Of a stretch of DNA of 64,000 nucleotides, positions 9,608 through 19,213 are shown in pieces. The number at the start of each line of letters is the position of its first letter. The stretch's first letter is position 1. This DNA is from Pseudovibrio denitrificans JCM 12308 (lineage in GTDB: Bacteria; Pseudomonadota; Alphaproteobacteria; Rhizobiales; Stappiaceae): contig NZ_BAZK01000008.1 in NCBI RefSeq assembly GCF_001310815.1, positions 1 to 64,000 of the forward strand. Reading direction: 5' to 3'. The notes beneath the pieces were generated by a model. It did no database searches. It saw nothing but the letters and a program-made list of their open reading frames with translations, and was not told the origin of the DNA. Position numbers and translations under genes: made by a program.

Positions 9608-11244
9608 ATGCGGGATATTGCTGCAGATTATCTAGATGACATTCGGCCAGTGTTTCCGGCCATGCCAAAACTGGCAGGGGTTGCGCCACGCAATCCGCTT
9701 CTGTCGGCATTGAGCGATTTTGATCAGGAACGTTTTCTGGAATTTGGATGGGGACCAGAAACCGCGCCACGCTTTCCAACCATCATTTCCGCAATGAACC
9801 ACTTTATGGCTGCACAGCCAAATGCCATCGCCGCTGAGTATCAGGGAGAGAAGATCAGCTACGGTGCATTGAACATTGCTGCCAACCGGCTGGCCAACAC
9901 GCTGGTTCAGCACGGTGTAAAGCGCGGAGACGCCGTTTGTCTCTACCTGCACCGTTCCATTCCAATGATCGTGGGCATCGTCGCCGCCCTTCGTGTGGGC
10001 GCTGCGTACATTCCCCAGCACGTAGCGTTGCTCCAGAAAAGACGCTGAGCCACATCGCCAATATTACGGGCGCTAAAGTCATCCTGACACTGCGCGAGTT
10101 GCGTGAGCAGGTGCCGGTCGCAGAAGGGCAAACGCTCATTTCCATTGAAGATGTGATGAAAGATGACGCACTGCCAACCATGCCACCATTGGGAGAGCAG
10201 TACAAAGCTCAGCCTGATGACCTTTGCATGATCCTGTTCACCTCTGGCACCACAGGTGTTCCAAACGGCGTTCAGGTCACACACAAAAACCTATGTAACA
10301 TTCTACAAACCGGACCGGGTGACCTAGGCATGCGTCCGGGGTTGCGGGTGGGCCAAATTCTCTCCATCGCCTTTGATATGGCGGCCTGGGAAACTCTTGG
10401 CGCAATTTCCAACGGCGCAACGCTCGTCATTCGAGGCAAGAGCATTCAGGAGACAGCCGAGAAAGTAGATGTGTTGATCGCAACACCGTCCATTTTGAAC
10501 TCTCTTGACCATTCCCGTTGCCAGCAAGTGCAGACCGCTGCTGTTGCCGGTGAACCTTGCCCACGTCCTCTTGCAGATGCATGGAGCAGCTTCTGCCGGT
10601 TCTATAACTCTTGCGGCCCGACAGAAACCACCATCATCAATACGGCAGAACCGCACTATCCGGGCAAGGAAGTACTGTCCATCGGTCGCCCGACACCAAA
10701 CAACACAGTCTACGTTCTGGATGAGAACCTGCGCCCTGTTGCCATTGGTGAAAAGGGTGAGATGTGGGCTGGTGGTGACTGCGTGACCGCTGGTTATCTT
10801 GCTAATCCGGAACTGACACTGGACCGGTATCGTCCAGACCCGTTCCGTCCTGGCCACATGATGTTCCGCACAAAAGACCTTGGTCGCTGGACCAATACCG
10901 GTGAGCTGGAGCACTTCGGGCGGGTTGATGATCTGGTGAAAATCCGTGGTTTCCGCGTGGAGTTGGATGGGGTCTCCAACACACTGGAAGCAACTGAAGG
11001 CTGTGATCAGGCCGTCACGCTCAAGTTCGACAGTCGCAATCTGGTGGCCTTTGTCAGCCCTGCGAATGTGAGCACAGAAGATGCCGCTCAGTCTGTGAAA
11101 GACAAACTTCCTTACTATTGCAGTCCAACGCTAATCCTCGCCATGGATGAGCTGCCTCGTACACCACGCGGCAAGTTGGACAAGCGCCTGCTGTTGAAGC
11201 TGGCACAAGACCATATTGACGCTCAGGGTGTGGAGTTAAATTAA
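9608..11244 (+). CDS. Stand-alone NRPS-like amino-acid adenylation enzyme (one-base frameshift)
   Basis: About 545 residues once a frameshift near 10013-10018 (a CCCC run) is repaired; as read, the first frame stops at 10048. ANL-superfamily core motifs are plain: A3 (LFTSGTTGVPNG), A4 FDMAAWE, A5 (NSCGPTETT), A7 (FRTKDLGRW), A8 (GRVDDLVKIRGFRVEL) and A10 (PRTPRGKLDKR) with its catalytic Lys. The FDxxxWE form is that of peptide-synthetase A domains, whose Asp binds the amino group, so the substrate is probably an amino acid. No carrier-protein or condensation domain follows; the protein ends about 15 residues after A10. The stop overlaps the ATG of the next gene (TAATG). The activated product and its acceptor are unknown. 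Confidence 0.8.
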
Positions 11245-12566
11245 TGACCATTGAAGCAACAGCTGCCGAAACGCGCAGCTACAACTGGCGCCGTGTTACC
11301 CGCCATCCATCCTTGATGGAATACAACCGACTTGTCGTGCTCGTCGCGGTGGTCAACATTGCAGTCTTTATCGCAGGCTTGCAGGATGGTCGCTGGTTCT
11401 CTGAAACCGGCTTTGCGCTTGGCGCCATTGCAGATATGGCGTTGATCAACCTGTCTCTGGGCATCCTGATCCGCCAGCAACGGGTGGTGAATGCTCTGTT
11501 CTGGCTGGCAACCCGCGTTCCAACCAGTTGGCCACTTTGGATCCGCTGGGGCGCGGGCAAAGTGTTCCACTTTGGCGGACTTCATTCCAGTAGTACCGTA
11601 TCTGGCACAATCTGGTTTGGTTTCCTGCTTTACGCGATGGTGGCAAATCGTATTGAGGGTGCAGCTCTGCCATCTGATCAGACGCTTGCTTTGAGCGGTG
11701 CCATGGTTGCACTGATGGTTCTGCTCATCATCACAGCACAGGGTGGTTTCCGGGCGCGCTATCACAACACCTTTGAAAAGGTACATCGCTTTGTAGGCTG
11801 GACTGTTCTGGGTCTTTTTTGGGCACAGACGGTCTCCATCACGCAAGACACAGGTGGCGTTCTGCTGGAAACTCCAGCCTTCTGGATGCTCTGCCTGATC
11901 ACGCTTTCCATCGTCTCCCCATGGCTGACACTGAAGCGTGTGAAGGTGGATGTTGTTAAGCCATCCAACCATGCGGTTCTGGCGAAGTTCAACTACGGAG
12001 ACACTCCGTTCCCGGGCAGCTCCAACGCCATCAGCCACACACCGTTTGGTGAGTACCATGCCTTCGCCAATATCCCATCTCCGCATGAGCCGGGATATCG
12101 CCTCGCGATCAGCCGGGCAGGGGACTGGACCGGTGAGTTTATTGAAAACCCACCAAGCCATGTTTGGGTGAAGGGCATCACCACCTCTGGTGTGGCTCGT
12201 ATTGAAGTGCTGTTCAAGAAGGTGGTCTACGTGGGAACGGGCTCTGGCATTGGTCCTATCGTACCGCATTTGCTTGCAGGCAAAGTGCCGAACAAGGTGA
12301 TTTGGTCGACGCGCAACCCGCGTAAAACCTACGGCGATGCTTTCGTTGATGAGATTATGTCCAGCACGGAGGATCCTGTGATCTGGGATACGGATGCTCA
12401 GGGGAAGCCGGACCTGACAGCTCTCACGATGAAGGCAGTACAGGAGAGTGGGGCGGAGGCCGTGATTGTGATCTCCAACCAGAAACTGACCCGCAAACTC
12501 GTTCATGACATGGAAAGCCTCGGCATTCCTGCCTATGGCGCAATCTGGATAGCTGATCATGTATGA
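11244..12566 (+). CDS. Membrane flavoprotein oxidoreductase (ferric-reductase/TmpA-like)
   Basis: 440 residues. About six hydrophobic helices occupy residues 28-232, with His at 109, 114, 174 and 181 that could ligate heme in a reduced ferric-reductase-like membrane domain. The cytosolic half resembles ferredoxin-NADP reductase: GEYHAFANIP near 270, SRAGDWTGEFIE near 290 (flavin-side), and the nucleotide-binding VVYVGTGSGIGP at 327-338. I recall similarity in kind to fungal TmpA-type integral membrane oxidoreductases; this is memory, not a search. It is translationally coupled on both sides, to the adenylation enzyme and to the enoyl-CoA hydratase (8-base overlap), so it likely carries out a redox step in the same unknown pathway. 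Confidence 0.7.
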   Translation: MTIEATAAETRSYNWRRVTRHPSLMEYNRLVVLVAVVNIAVFIAGLQDGRWFSETGFALGAIADMALINLSLGILIRQQRVVNALFWLATRVPTSWPLWIRWGAGKVFHFGGLHSSSTVSGTIWFGFLLYAMVANRIEGAALPSDQTLALSGAMVALMVLLIITAQGGFRARYHNTFEKVHRFVGWTVLGLFWAQTVSITQDTGGVLLETPAFWMLCLITLSIVSPWLTLKRVKVDVVKPSNHAVLAKFNYGDTPFPGSSNAISHTPFGEYHAFANIPSPHEPGYRLAISRAGDWTGEFIENPPSHVWVKGITTSGVARIEVLFKKVVYVGTGSGIGPIVPHLLAGKVPNKVIWSTRNPRKTYGDAFVDEIMSSTEDPVIWDTDAQGKPDLTALTMKAVQESGAEAVIVISNQKLTRKLVHDMESLGIPAYGAIWIADHV

Positions 12567-13346
12567 AACCATCGAAACATCTATCGAAGGGCGCGTGGCA
12601 ACCATCCGCTTCAATCGTCCCAAAGCTCTGAATGCGCTGAACTCCAAAGTGCTTGAAGAAGTGCTGGATGCGGCGACCAAATATGACGCCGATCCGGCGA
12701 TTGGGTGTCTGATCCTGACCGGAAACGAGCGAGCCTTTGCAGCTGGTGCTGATATCGCTGAGCTCAATGAGCAAGACTATGCCAGCATGTATGCCAGCAA
12801 CTTCTTCACTGGATGGGATCGCTTCGCCGCGCTCCGCATTCCGAAGATTGCTGCGGTTTCCGGTTATGCTCTTGGTGGCGGCTGTGAAGTTGCATGATGT
12901 GCGACATCATTCTGGCAGCTGACACGGCCAAATTCGGCCAGCCAGAAGTGAAGATCGGCTGTATTCCGGGCATTGGTGGGTCTCAACGCCTTACCAAGCT
13001 GGTCGGCAAAGCACGGGCGATGGATCTGATCCTGACGGGCCGTATGATCGATGCCCAAGAGGCATACGACATGGGCCTCATCAGCCGAAAGATCCCGGCA
13101 GAGGAGCTGCTTTCCGTTGCAAAGGAAACGGCTGAGACTATCGCAGGTTATGCAAGAGACATCACCATGATGGCTCGGGCTTGCGTGAATGCAGCCGATG
13201 AGAACTCGCTGGAAAACGGCATCCGCTTTGAACGGCAGATGTACCATGCGTTGTTTGGCTCTCCCGCTCAACAGGAGGGCATGACTGCCTTCCTTGAAAA
13301 GCGTAAGCCAAACTTCAATGAGCAGGCTAAGCTGGAAGACGCTTAG
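12559..13346 (+). CDS. Enoyl-CoA hydratase/isomerase family protein (one-base frameshift)
   Basis: About 262 residues when one missing base at 12893/12894 is restored; as read, it stops after CEVA and resumes MMCDIILAAD in the next frame. Crotonase signatures are complete: ATIRFNRPKALNALN, AFAAGADIAEL (first oxyanion segment), ALGGGCEVA..MCDIILA, and FGQPEVKIGCIPGIGGSQRL with the catalytic Glu. It looks like a standard short-chain enoyl-CoA hydratase. Its fixed place as third gene behind the adenylation enzyme and membrane flavoprotein suggests action on the same acyl intermediate. It is followed by a strong terminator. Confidence 0.85.
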
Positions 13347-13354
13347 AGCTCAAG

Positions 13355-13396
13355 AAAACGCCCGGGTGAGAGAGGGTTACCCCGGGCGTTTTTTTT
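13355..13396. terminator. Strong intrinsic terminator between convergent genes
   Basis: AAAACGCCCGGG at 13355-13366 pairs perfectly with CCCGGGCGTTTT at 13381-13392. The T8 tract runs to 13396 on the plus strand, and the A-run at the 5' side allows function on the minus strand too. It closes the adenylation operon and the LysR gene. Confidence 0.92.
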
Positions 13397-13404
13397 CTGG
13401 TGAA

Positions 13405-14304
13405 CTATTCGCCAATGAAGGGATTGTCCCGCAATCGCTTGGCAGCAAAATCCACGAAGGACCGCACCTTCGCACTGGCACGCCGGCCTTCCATGTAAAC
13501 GATATGGACCGGGAGTGGATCGGGTTCATACTCCTCCAACGCCAGCTGCAACGCTCCATTCGCCACATCTTTCGCCACTTGGTAGGATAGCAGACGCGTA
13601 ATCCCGGCACCTCCCGTGGCGGCCTGAATGGCGGCGCAGTTCTGGTTGCAGCGCAGGTGAGGTTTGATCTTCACCACCTCGGATTTCTCGCCAGAAAACT
13701 TCCATTGATTGCTGGTTTCCACCGCAGTGGGCTGGATGATTTTGTGGTCTGCCAGATCAGAGGGGGTTTGCGGCACTCCGTACTCCGCAAAATACTCAGG
13801 AGCGGCACAAATCACACGGCGGATGCTCCCCACGCGAGTGGCATAGAGGCTGGAATCCTGCAGGTTCCCGATACGGATGGCTACATCCAGATTGTCTTCT
13901 ACCATATTGACGATGCGATCATAGAACACTGCATTGACGCTGACTTCCGGATAGAGATCCAGATACTGAGTGATCAGAGGGACGATGTATTTTTGCCCGA
14001 ACAGCACGGGTGCTGTGATGGAAAGCTCACCGATCGGCTTGGCAAAACTGCCCGTCACCGCCGCTTCCGCCTGTTCAACGCTTTCCAGAATACCTTTCAC
14101 GTCACAAAGATAATGCCGGCCCGCATCGGTCAGGCGGACATGGCGGGTGGTTCGGTTGAACAATCTTGTGCCAAGGGACTGCTCCAGCCGGGCGACGGAG
14201 CGTGTCACCGCAGGGGCGGAAAGGCCAAGCTTTTTGCTGGCTTCAACGAAACTCTCCCGCTCAGCCACCTCCACAAAGACCTGCATTGTTTCAAGTTTGT
14301 CCAT
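13405..14304 (-). CDS. LysR-family transcriptional regulator
   Basis: 299 residues from the chosen ATG at 14304 (MDKLETMQVFVEVAERESF), which is the standard LysR beginning; a longer frame back to 14382 is unlikely. The winged helix-turn-helix includes FVEASKKLGLSAPAVTRSVARLE. The effector-binding domain has the usual LSITAPVLFG start and a RDNPFIGE end. It is divergent from the AhpD-like/DUF1348/PNPOx-like genes across 130 bases and very likely controls them, as such LysR genes usually regulate the divergent operon. Confidence 0.9.
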   Translation of the reverse strand: MDKLETMQVFVEVAERESFVEASKKLGLSAPAVTRSVARLEQSLGTRLFNRTTRHVRLTDAGRHYLCDVKGILESVEQAEAAVTGSFAKPIGELSITAPVLFGQKYIVPLITQYLDLYPEVSVNAVFYDRIVNMVEDNLDVAIRIGNLQDSSLYATRVGSIRRVICAAPEYFAEYGVPQTPSDLADHKIIQPTAVETSNQWKFSGEKSEVVKIKPHLRCNQNCAAIQAATGGAGITRLLSYQVAKDVANGALQLALEEYEPDPLPVHIVYMEGRRASAKVRSFVDFAAKRLRDNPFIGE

Positions 14305-14434
14305 ATCAATCCCGCAATCACACTCATTTATTACGGCAAGTGTAATAGTGAATTGCACAGAAGCCCAATTATTTCCTTTCAAACATTGGTTACATGAAGA
14401 CCATCATCCGGTTTCAATAATAAGGAGATAATCA

Positions 14435-14980
14435 ATGTCACGCATTTCTACCCCATCCTCCATCGAAGCCGCTCCTCAGGAGTCTCGGGCTTCCCTTCAG
14501 GCCGTTAAGTCTCAGCTCGGCTCCGTGCCGAACCTGTTCCGTATCGTTGCCAACAGCCCACAAACCCTGGAAGGTTACCTTGGTTTGAACGGCGCGCTTG
14601 GTAAGGGAACTTTGCCCGCCGCAACACGAGAGCGTATCGCTCTGGCCGTGGCCGAGCTGAATGGCTGTAACTACTGCCTCTCCGCACACACCTACCTTGC
14701 ATCCAACCTTGCCAAGCTCTCTGAAGACGAGATCGTCAAGAACCGCAAAGGCAGCTCAGAGGACGCGAAAGCCGCTGTTGCTGTTGAGTTCGCGGTCGCC
14801 GTCGTCAAGAACCGCGGTCAGGTTTCCGATGCTGCTGTGCAGGCTGTACGCGATGCAGGCTACTCTGATGCAGAGCTCGTTGAGATTGTTGGTCATGTGG
14901 CCCTGAACACGCTGACCAACTACATGAACGAGGTTCTGGGAACGGAAGTGGACTTCCCAGCCGCTAAAGAACTTGCCTGA
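14435..14980 (+). CDS. Carboxymuconolactone decarboxylase/AhpD-like peroxidase-family protein
   Basis: 181 residues. The diagnostic segment is NGCNYCLSAHTYLA near residues 75-88: a CxxC redox pair followed by the AhpD-type His. The preceding TRERIALAVAEL helix is typical of the CMD fold. Members with CxxC act as alkylhydroperoxidase/disulfide reductases. An AAGGAG site precedes the ATG. First gene of a likely three-gene unit with the DUF1348 and PNPOx-like genes, divergent from LysR. A role in oxidative or electrophile stress is inferred from the family mix. Confidence 0.85.
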   Translation: MSRISTPSSIEAAPQESRASLQAVKSQLGSVPNLFRIVANSPQTLEGYLGLNGALGKGTLPAATRERIALAVAELNGCNYCLSAHTYLASNLAKLSEDEIVKNRKGSSEDAKAAVAVEFAVAVVKNRGQVSDAAVQAVRDAGYSDAELVEIVGHVALNTLTNYMNEVLGTEVDFPAAKELA

Positions 14981-15031
14981 TATCACAGGCAGGTGGGGCC
15001 CAAACCACCTGCCACCCTTCCGGAGATCGTC

Positions 15032-15496
15032 ATGACCAGACCACCACTCCCACCGTTCACACGGGAAACAGCCAGCGCCAAGATCCGTGCGGCGGAAGAT
15101 GGCTGGAACTCAAGGGATCCGCAAAAGGTTGCTTTGGCCTACACGCCAGACTGCCAATGGCGGAACAGAGCCGAATTCGTAACCGGTCGCCAGGAGATTG
15201 AGCAGCTGCTCACTCGCAAATGGACCCGAGAGCTCGATTACCGCCTTATTAAAGAGCTATGGGCCTATGAGGGTGACCGCATCGCCGTTCGCTTTGCCTA
15301 TGAGTATCATGACGACTCCGGACAGTGGTTCCGTGCATATGGCAACGAAAACTGGGAGTTCGCAGAGGACGGCCTGATGAAGCGCCGCATTGCGAGCATC
15401 AATGAGCATCCGATCAAGCCGGAGGAGCGCAAGTTCCATTGGCCGCTCGGTCGCCGCCCGGATGATCATGCCAGCCTGAGTGATCTGGGTCTTTAA
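15032..15496 (+). CDS. DUF1348/NTF2-like family protein
   Basis: 154 residues from ATG 15032, preceded by CGGAG; an earlier GTG at 14993 lacks support. The sequence shows the DUF1348 pattern: [33 protein letters not shown], a [14 protein letters not shown] core and [20 protein letters not shown]. The fold is the cone-shaped NTF2/SnoaL type. No catalytic function is established for the family, as far as I know. The 51-base spacing after the AhpD-like gene supports co-transcription. Confidence 0.85.
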   Translation: MTRPPLPPFTRETASAKIRAAEDGWNSRDPQKVALAYTPDCQWRNRAEFVTGRQEIEQLLTRKWTRELDYRLIKELWAYEGDRIAVRFAYEYHDDSGQWFRAYGNENWEFAEDGLMKRRIASINEHPIKPEERKFHWPLGRRPDDHASLSDLGL

Positions 15497-15510
15497 CTGG
15501 AGGAACCCCC

Positions 15511-16128
15511 ATGTATTCCAGTGATATTGCCTTTACGCCCACCGTCAAATCCATCCAGAGCCGCAAAGGCTCGCGCCGTGGCTATGCCAGCATGGAAGAA
15601 AGCGGTGGCTGGAAGACCGAAGTCACCGACGATCTGGCTCAGTACATCGCCGCGCAGCGCAGTTTCTTTCTGGCAACCTCCAATGCGGATGGTCAGCCCT
15701 ACATTCAGCACCGTGGCGGCCCAATGGGCTTTCTCAAGGTGCTTGATAATCGGCGCCTTGGTTTTGCGGATTTTCGCGGCAACCGGCAGTACATCAGTCA
15801 GGGCAATCTGGAGGACAATTCCAAGGCCTTCATCTTCCTGATCGACTACCTGCAAAAGACCCGCATCAAGATCTGGGGCACGGCCAAAGTCATTGAAGAC
15901 GACCCTGAGCTGATCGAGCAACTGATGCAGTACGACCAGCCTTATCGCGCCGCGCCGGAACAGGCGATCATCTTCACCATTGATGCGTGGGATGCCAACT
16001 GCCCGCAGCACATTCCTGTGCGTGTGGATGCAGAATGGGTGAGATCGGCGCTGGAAGAAAAAGAACAGAAGATTGCAGAGCTGGAAGCACAGATCCAGAA
16101 GCTGCAAAGCGCCGTACAACCTAGTTGA
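15511..16128 (+). CDS. Pyridoxamine 5'-phosphate oxidase-family flavin-binding protein
   Basis: 205 residues. A split-barrel flavin-binding fold is indicated by SFFLATSNADGQPYIQHRGGP near 52-70 and LGFADFRGNRQYISQGNL near 88-105. A KIWGTAKVIEDDPEL strand and a C-terminal coiled coil rich in Glu/Lys (about 180-205) follow. Proteins of this kind bind FMN or F420-like cofactors, but this one need not act on pyridoxine phosphate. It sits 14 bases after DUF1348 with an AGGAG site and probably ends the LysR-controlled unit. Confidence 0.82.
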   Translation: MYSSDIAFTPTVKSIQSRKGSRRGYASMEESGGWKTEVTDDLAQYIAAQRSFFLATSNADGQPYIQHRGGPMGFLKVLDNRRLGFADFRGNRQYISQGNLEDNSKAFIFLIDYLQKTRIKIWGTAKVIEDDPELIEQLMQYDQPYRAAPEQAIIFTIDAWDANCPQHIPVRVDAEWVRSALEEKEQKIAELEAQIQKLQSAVQPS

Positions 16129-16162
16129 ACAAGAATAGCGGGTGGGCAACCTCACCCGTTAC

Positions 16163-16207
16163 TGCGTATTCCCGAGACTTATCTGGCCCTAATATCGGGA
16201 ATACGCA
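16163..16207. terminator. 12-base inverted repeat over the LysR 3' end
   Basis: TGCGTATTCCCG (16163-16174) and CGGGAATACGCA (16196-16207) are perfect complements with a 21-base loop that contains the stop codon of the minus-strand LysR gene. A smaller CGGGTG...CACCCG hairpin lies just before it. There is no T-run, so a factor-assisted or weak bidirectional terminator is likely. Confidence 0.4.
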
Positions 16208-17159
16208 CTATCTCTTTTCTATTGTGGGCCACCATAAAAATCACCCACTGCTTCTTTTCAATCTCTGTCACCGCCGCAATCAGCTTTGCAGCGAACGCAT
16301 CCGCCAAAGCAGACGCCGGTCGTTGGGATGGCAGCAAAATAGAAATCGCCAAAACCACCTTTGGTGCAAACGGACGAAACACGAGTGAGCTGTGTTCCCG
16401 GGCCGTGTTCAGATAGCCATCCGCTGTCATCGGGTCACAAATGCAGTAGCACAGGCCATCTTCCACCAGCTTCAGAGCAGGCAAAAAGTTACGCAGCTCA
16501 AAGCGTTGGTTGAACTCCGCTCTCTGGTCCTCAAAGGCCATCCGCGTGGACACGCAATTGGGATGCATCTCCGGCAGTGTCGCCAATGGTTTGCCGGAGA
16601 GGTCTTTGGCCTCGATAATCTCTTTGCGCGCCAATGGATCATCACTCCGCAGGGCGCAAATGCAGTTGAGCAGGAAGTCATGGGTGAACAGCGCTGTGTT
16701 TGGGGCAGGGGTCTCCGCCAGACCAACGTCATATTGCTGAGAGGCCACCCACTCCTCAATCACGTTGGAGCCACGCATCATCAGCGAGACCTTCACATCT
16801 GACTTGTCCTGCACGAACTCGGAGATCAGCTGCGGTACGAGCACCTGAGACGACGCTGGCATGAATGCCACGTTGAGCCGTCCCTGTTGCAGGGAGCCAA
16901 TCTCGCGCATGGTCCGTGTTGAGCGCGCCAGACGATCCAGAATGGCTTCTGCCTCTCCCAAAAAGAACTGCGCTTCCGGTTTTCGGATCAGTTTGCCGCG
17001 CTGCCGCTCAAACAGCTCGATGCCCAATTCCTGTTCCAGATTGGAGATCAGAGAACTTACCGCAGGTTGCGTTCTACCAAGGGTACGTGCCGCTTCAGAG
17101 ATGGAACCGGTGCGCATCACTTCACGAAATGCCTGCAACTGTCGAAAACTCAGGTTCAT
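16179..17159 (-). CDS. LysR-family transcriptional regulator
   Basis: 326 residues. It starts MNLSFRQLQAFREVMRTGSI and contains the helix-turn-helix SEAARTLGRTQPAVSSLISNLE (residues about 20-41). A periplasmic-binding-protein-like effector domain follows, with GRLNVAFMPASSQ and LLPSQRPASALADAF. It is divergent from the TRAP transporter/dehydrogenase operon across a 144-base gap containing a T-N11-A type dyad, so it is the probable regulator of that operon. The start is the only sensible one for LysR. Confidence 0.9.
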   Translation of the reverse strand: MNLSFRQLQAFREVMRTGSISEAARTLGRTQPAVSSLISNLEQELGIELFERQRGKLIRKPEAQFFLGEAEAILDRLARSTRTMREIGSLQQGRLNVAFMPASSQVLVPQLISEFVQDKSDVKVSLMMRGSNVIEEWVASQQYDVGLAETPAPNTALFTHDFLLNCICALRSDDPLARKEIIEAKDLSGKPLATLPEMHPNCVSTRMAFEDQRAEFNQRFELRNFLPALKLVEDGLCYCICDPMTADGYLNTAREHSSLVFRPFAPKVVLAISILLPSQRPASALADAFAAKLIAAVTEIEKKQWVIFMVAHNRKEIVRIPDIRAR

Positions 17160-17165
17160 GTAACT

Positions 17166-17190
17166 GCCTGTAATTGTGAGGCAATCACAT
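17166..17190. promoter_or_regulatory. Probable LysR operator (TGTGA-N5-TCACA)
   Basis: TGTGA at 17175-17179 and TCACA at 17185-17189 form a 5-5-5 dyad that fits the T-N11-A layout of LysR sites, seven bases upstream of the LysR start codon. The surrounding GCCTGTAATTG...ATCACAT is also found before the LysR gene at 32109. Confidence 0.5.
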
Positions 17191-17303
17191 GCCCCATAAT
17201 TTTTTTCTATACATCAATAGATTAAATCATTTTGATTTTATAGGTCAAAATCGAAATCTTCCCCGGAACAGCACTGCGGACATCTACTTAGGGAGGATTG
17301 CTG

Positions 17304-17818
17304 ATGGATCGCTTTATGAGCCTGCTGCTGACGGGCTGATCTGCCTTGTTGCATTGGGCCAGTTTGTACAGGTGATCACGCGATACTTGCTTGAGATCCC
17401 AGTCCTGGGGCTGGAAGAGAGCCTGCTTTACCCAACAATGTGGCTTTACATGGCCGGTGCGGTGAACGCATCGCGCGAAAACAGCCATATCCGCGCCAAC
17501 GTTCTTGAGATCTTCCTCAAAACACCAAAACAAGTAGCCGTTCTCGCGCTCATCGGCGAAGCGCTGAGCCTCGTCATCGGCTGCTGGCTCACCTACTGGG
17601 CGTGGGACTTCACCAAATACTCCATACGGGTCTGGAGAGAGAGCCCAACCCTCTACATCCCAACCTTTTACGTGGATGTGGCGTTGATTACCGGCCTTGT
17701 GCTGATGATGGTCTTCACCGCAATCCAGCTTGGCCGCCACATCTATCAGGTCGCGACAGGCAACTACCCACCATCAGCCACACATACAACAGAATCCCAA
17801 CAAGAGGAGCTGGCCTGA
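17304..17818 (+). CDS. TRAP transporter small permease (DctQ type; one-base frameshift)
   Basis: About 171 residues when repaired. From ATG 17304, with AGGGAGGA upstream, the frame reads MDRFMSLLLTG and hits a stop near 17338. One missing base around 17334-17337 (GGG/CTG) restores LICLVALGQFVQVITRYLLEIP. Four hydrophobic segments and the DctQ-type pattern VITRYLLEIPVLGLEESLLYPTMWLYMAGA are visible, with ENSHIRANVLEIF after it. The coding sequence upstream of 17304 in the open frame is spurious. The stop is followed after one base by the ATG of the large permease. Confidence 0.85.
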
Positions 17819-17819
17819 T

Positions 17820-19118
17820 ATGGTTGAGATTGCACTTCTTTCCGTTGCAGTTCTCGTTATTCTGCTCACTCTTGGCGTGCCGTTGCCCTACTGTTTTGGT
17901 GCGGGCCTGATGACCATGTACTTCGCTGGCGACGTCATCATGAAGGGCAACATGCTCTGGGGCTTCCAACAGCTTGGCAATCCGGTTCTGCTTGCAATTC
18001 CGCTGTTTGTTCTGGCGGGCACGATCATGAGCGTCAGCGGCATTGCCGCCAGTCTGCTCAACTTCGTCAACATCTTCATCGGCCATCTGCGCGGTGGTCT
18101 GGGCGTTGTGGCAACTGTGAGCTGTGCGCTCATCGGTGCGATCTCCGGCTCTGGCCTCACCGGTGTGGCCGCGATTGGTCCGCTTCTCATTCCTGAAATG
18201 GAAAAGCAGGGCTACCCACGCGCTTACGCCACTGCACTCATCGCCAACGCTTCTCTGCTTGGCCTACTGATCCCACCAAGCGTGACCATGATCGTCTACG
18301 GCTGGGTGACAGACACATCCATTCTTGCCTGTTTCCTTGCAACGCTTGGCCCGGGCCTGCTGATCATGTCCAGCTTCTCTGTTGTGAACCTGCGTCTGGC
18401 GCGCAAGTTTGACCTGAAGCTGGAAGACCGCCCGCGTGGCAAAGCCTTCGTGCAGGAAGCCAGCCATCGCGGTTTCAAGGCAACCCCGGCGCTGCTCATG
18501 CCCGTCATCATCCTTGGCGGCATCTACGGCGGCATCATGACCCCAACTGAGGCGGCGGCTGTTGCGGTGATCTACGCAATCCCTGTTGGCTTCCTCATCT
18601 ACCGTGGTCTGGATGCTAAAACATTTCTTGGTGCAGGCAAAGAAGCTGCGACTTCCGTTGGCGCAATCATGCTGATGATCCTGTTCTCCATGATCCTTTC
18701 CCAGATGTTCGTTCTGGAAAGCGTGCCTCAGGAGCTGGTGGAAGCCATCTTCTCCATCACTGAGAACAAGATTCTGTTGCTGATCCTCATCAACATCCTG
18801 CTCTTCCTTGTGGGCATGGTGGTGAATGACGTGACCGCGATCATCCTGATTGCTCCGCTGCTTCTGCCTCTCATGGAAGCCATCGGCATCAGCCCGATCC
18901 AGTTCGCAGCGATCATGGGCGTGAACACTGCCATGGGTGGCGTGACCCCTCCATACGCTTCGATCCTGTATCTGGGCGCACGCATCGGCAAGGTGCCGGT
19001 CACACAAGTGATCCGCCCGGCCATGATCCTGATCCTGTTTGGCTATCTGCCAGTGGTGTTCCTGACCTCCTTCTGGTCAGACCTGTCTCTCTTCATTCCC
19101 CGGCTCTTTGGTTACTGA
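17820..19118 (+). CDS. TRAP transporter large permease (DctM type)
   Basis: 432 residues from ATG 17820, chosen because MVEIALLSVAVLVILLTLG is the usual DctM beginning and the ATG directly follows the DctQ stop. Around 11-12 membrane helices are evident, with family segments IPLFVLAGTIM near 57, SGSGLTGVAAIGPLLIPEM near 105, GLLIPPSVTMIVYGWV near 144 and NDVTAIILIAPLLLPL near 340. This is the channel subunit that uses a sodium or proton gradient to move the ligand delivered by the binding protein at 19214. Confidence 0.92.
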   Translation: MVEIALLSVAVLVILLTLGVPLPYCFGAGLMTMYFAGDVIMKGNMLWGFQQLGNPVLLAIPLFVLAGTIMSVSGIAASLLNFVNIFIGHLRGGLGVVATVSCALIGAISGSGLTGVAAIGPLLIPEMEKQGYPRAYATALIANASLLGLLIPPSVTMIVYGWVTDTSILACFLATLGPGLLIMSSFSVVNLRLARKFDLKLEDRPRGKAFVQEASHRGFKATPALLMPVIILGGIYGGIMTPTEAAAVAVIYAIPVGFLIYRGLDAKTFLGAGKEAATSVGAIMLMILFSMILSQMFVLESVPQELVEAIFSITENKILLLILINILLFLVGMVVNDVTAIILIAPLLLPLMEAIGISPIQFAAIMGVNTAMGGVTPPYASILYLGARIGKVPVTQVIRPAMILILFGYLPVVFLTSFWSDLSLFIPRLFGY

Positions 19119-19213
19119 CCCCATCACCAGACAAGAGCCCAAAGCGAGCTGTGGGAGCAGCTCCAATAACAGCAACCTCAGTTGCGATTGAAAACAAAAC
19201 ACAGAGGTGAACT

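Noticed and set aside
9937..10012. N-terminal extension of the second adenylation frame (MSLPAPFHSNDRG...)
   Set aside because: It is an out-of-frame reading of the true N-terminal domain; the frame only becomes real after the indel near 10016.
11241..12767. Long minus-strand open frame (508 codons) opposite the membrane flavoprotein
   Set aside because: The plus-strand frame has clear membrane helices and a nucleotide-binding motif; the antisense frame is compositionally odd and is a codon-bias shadow.
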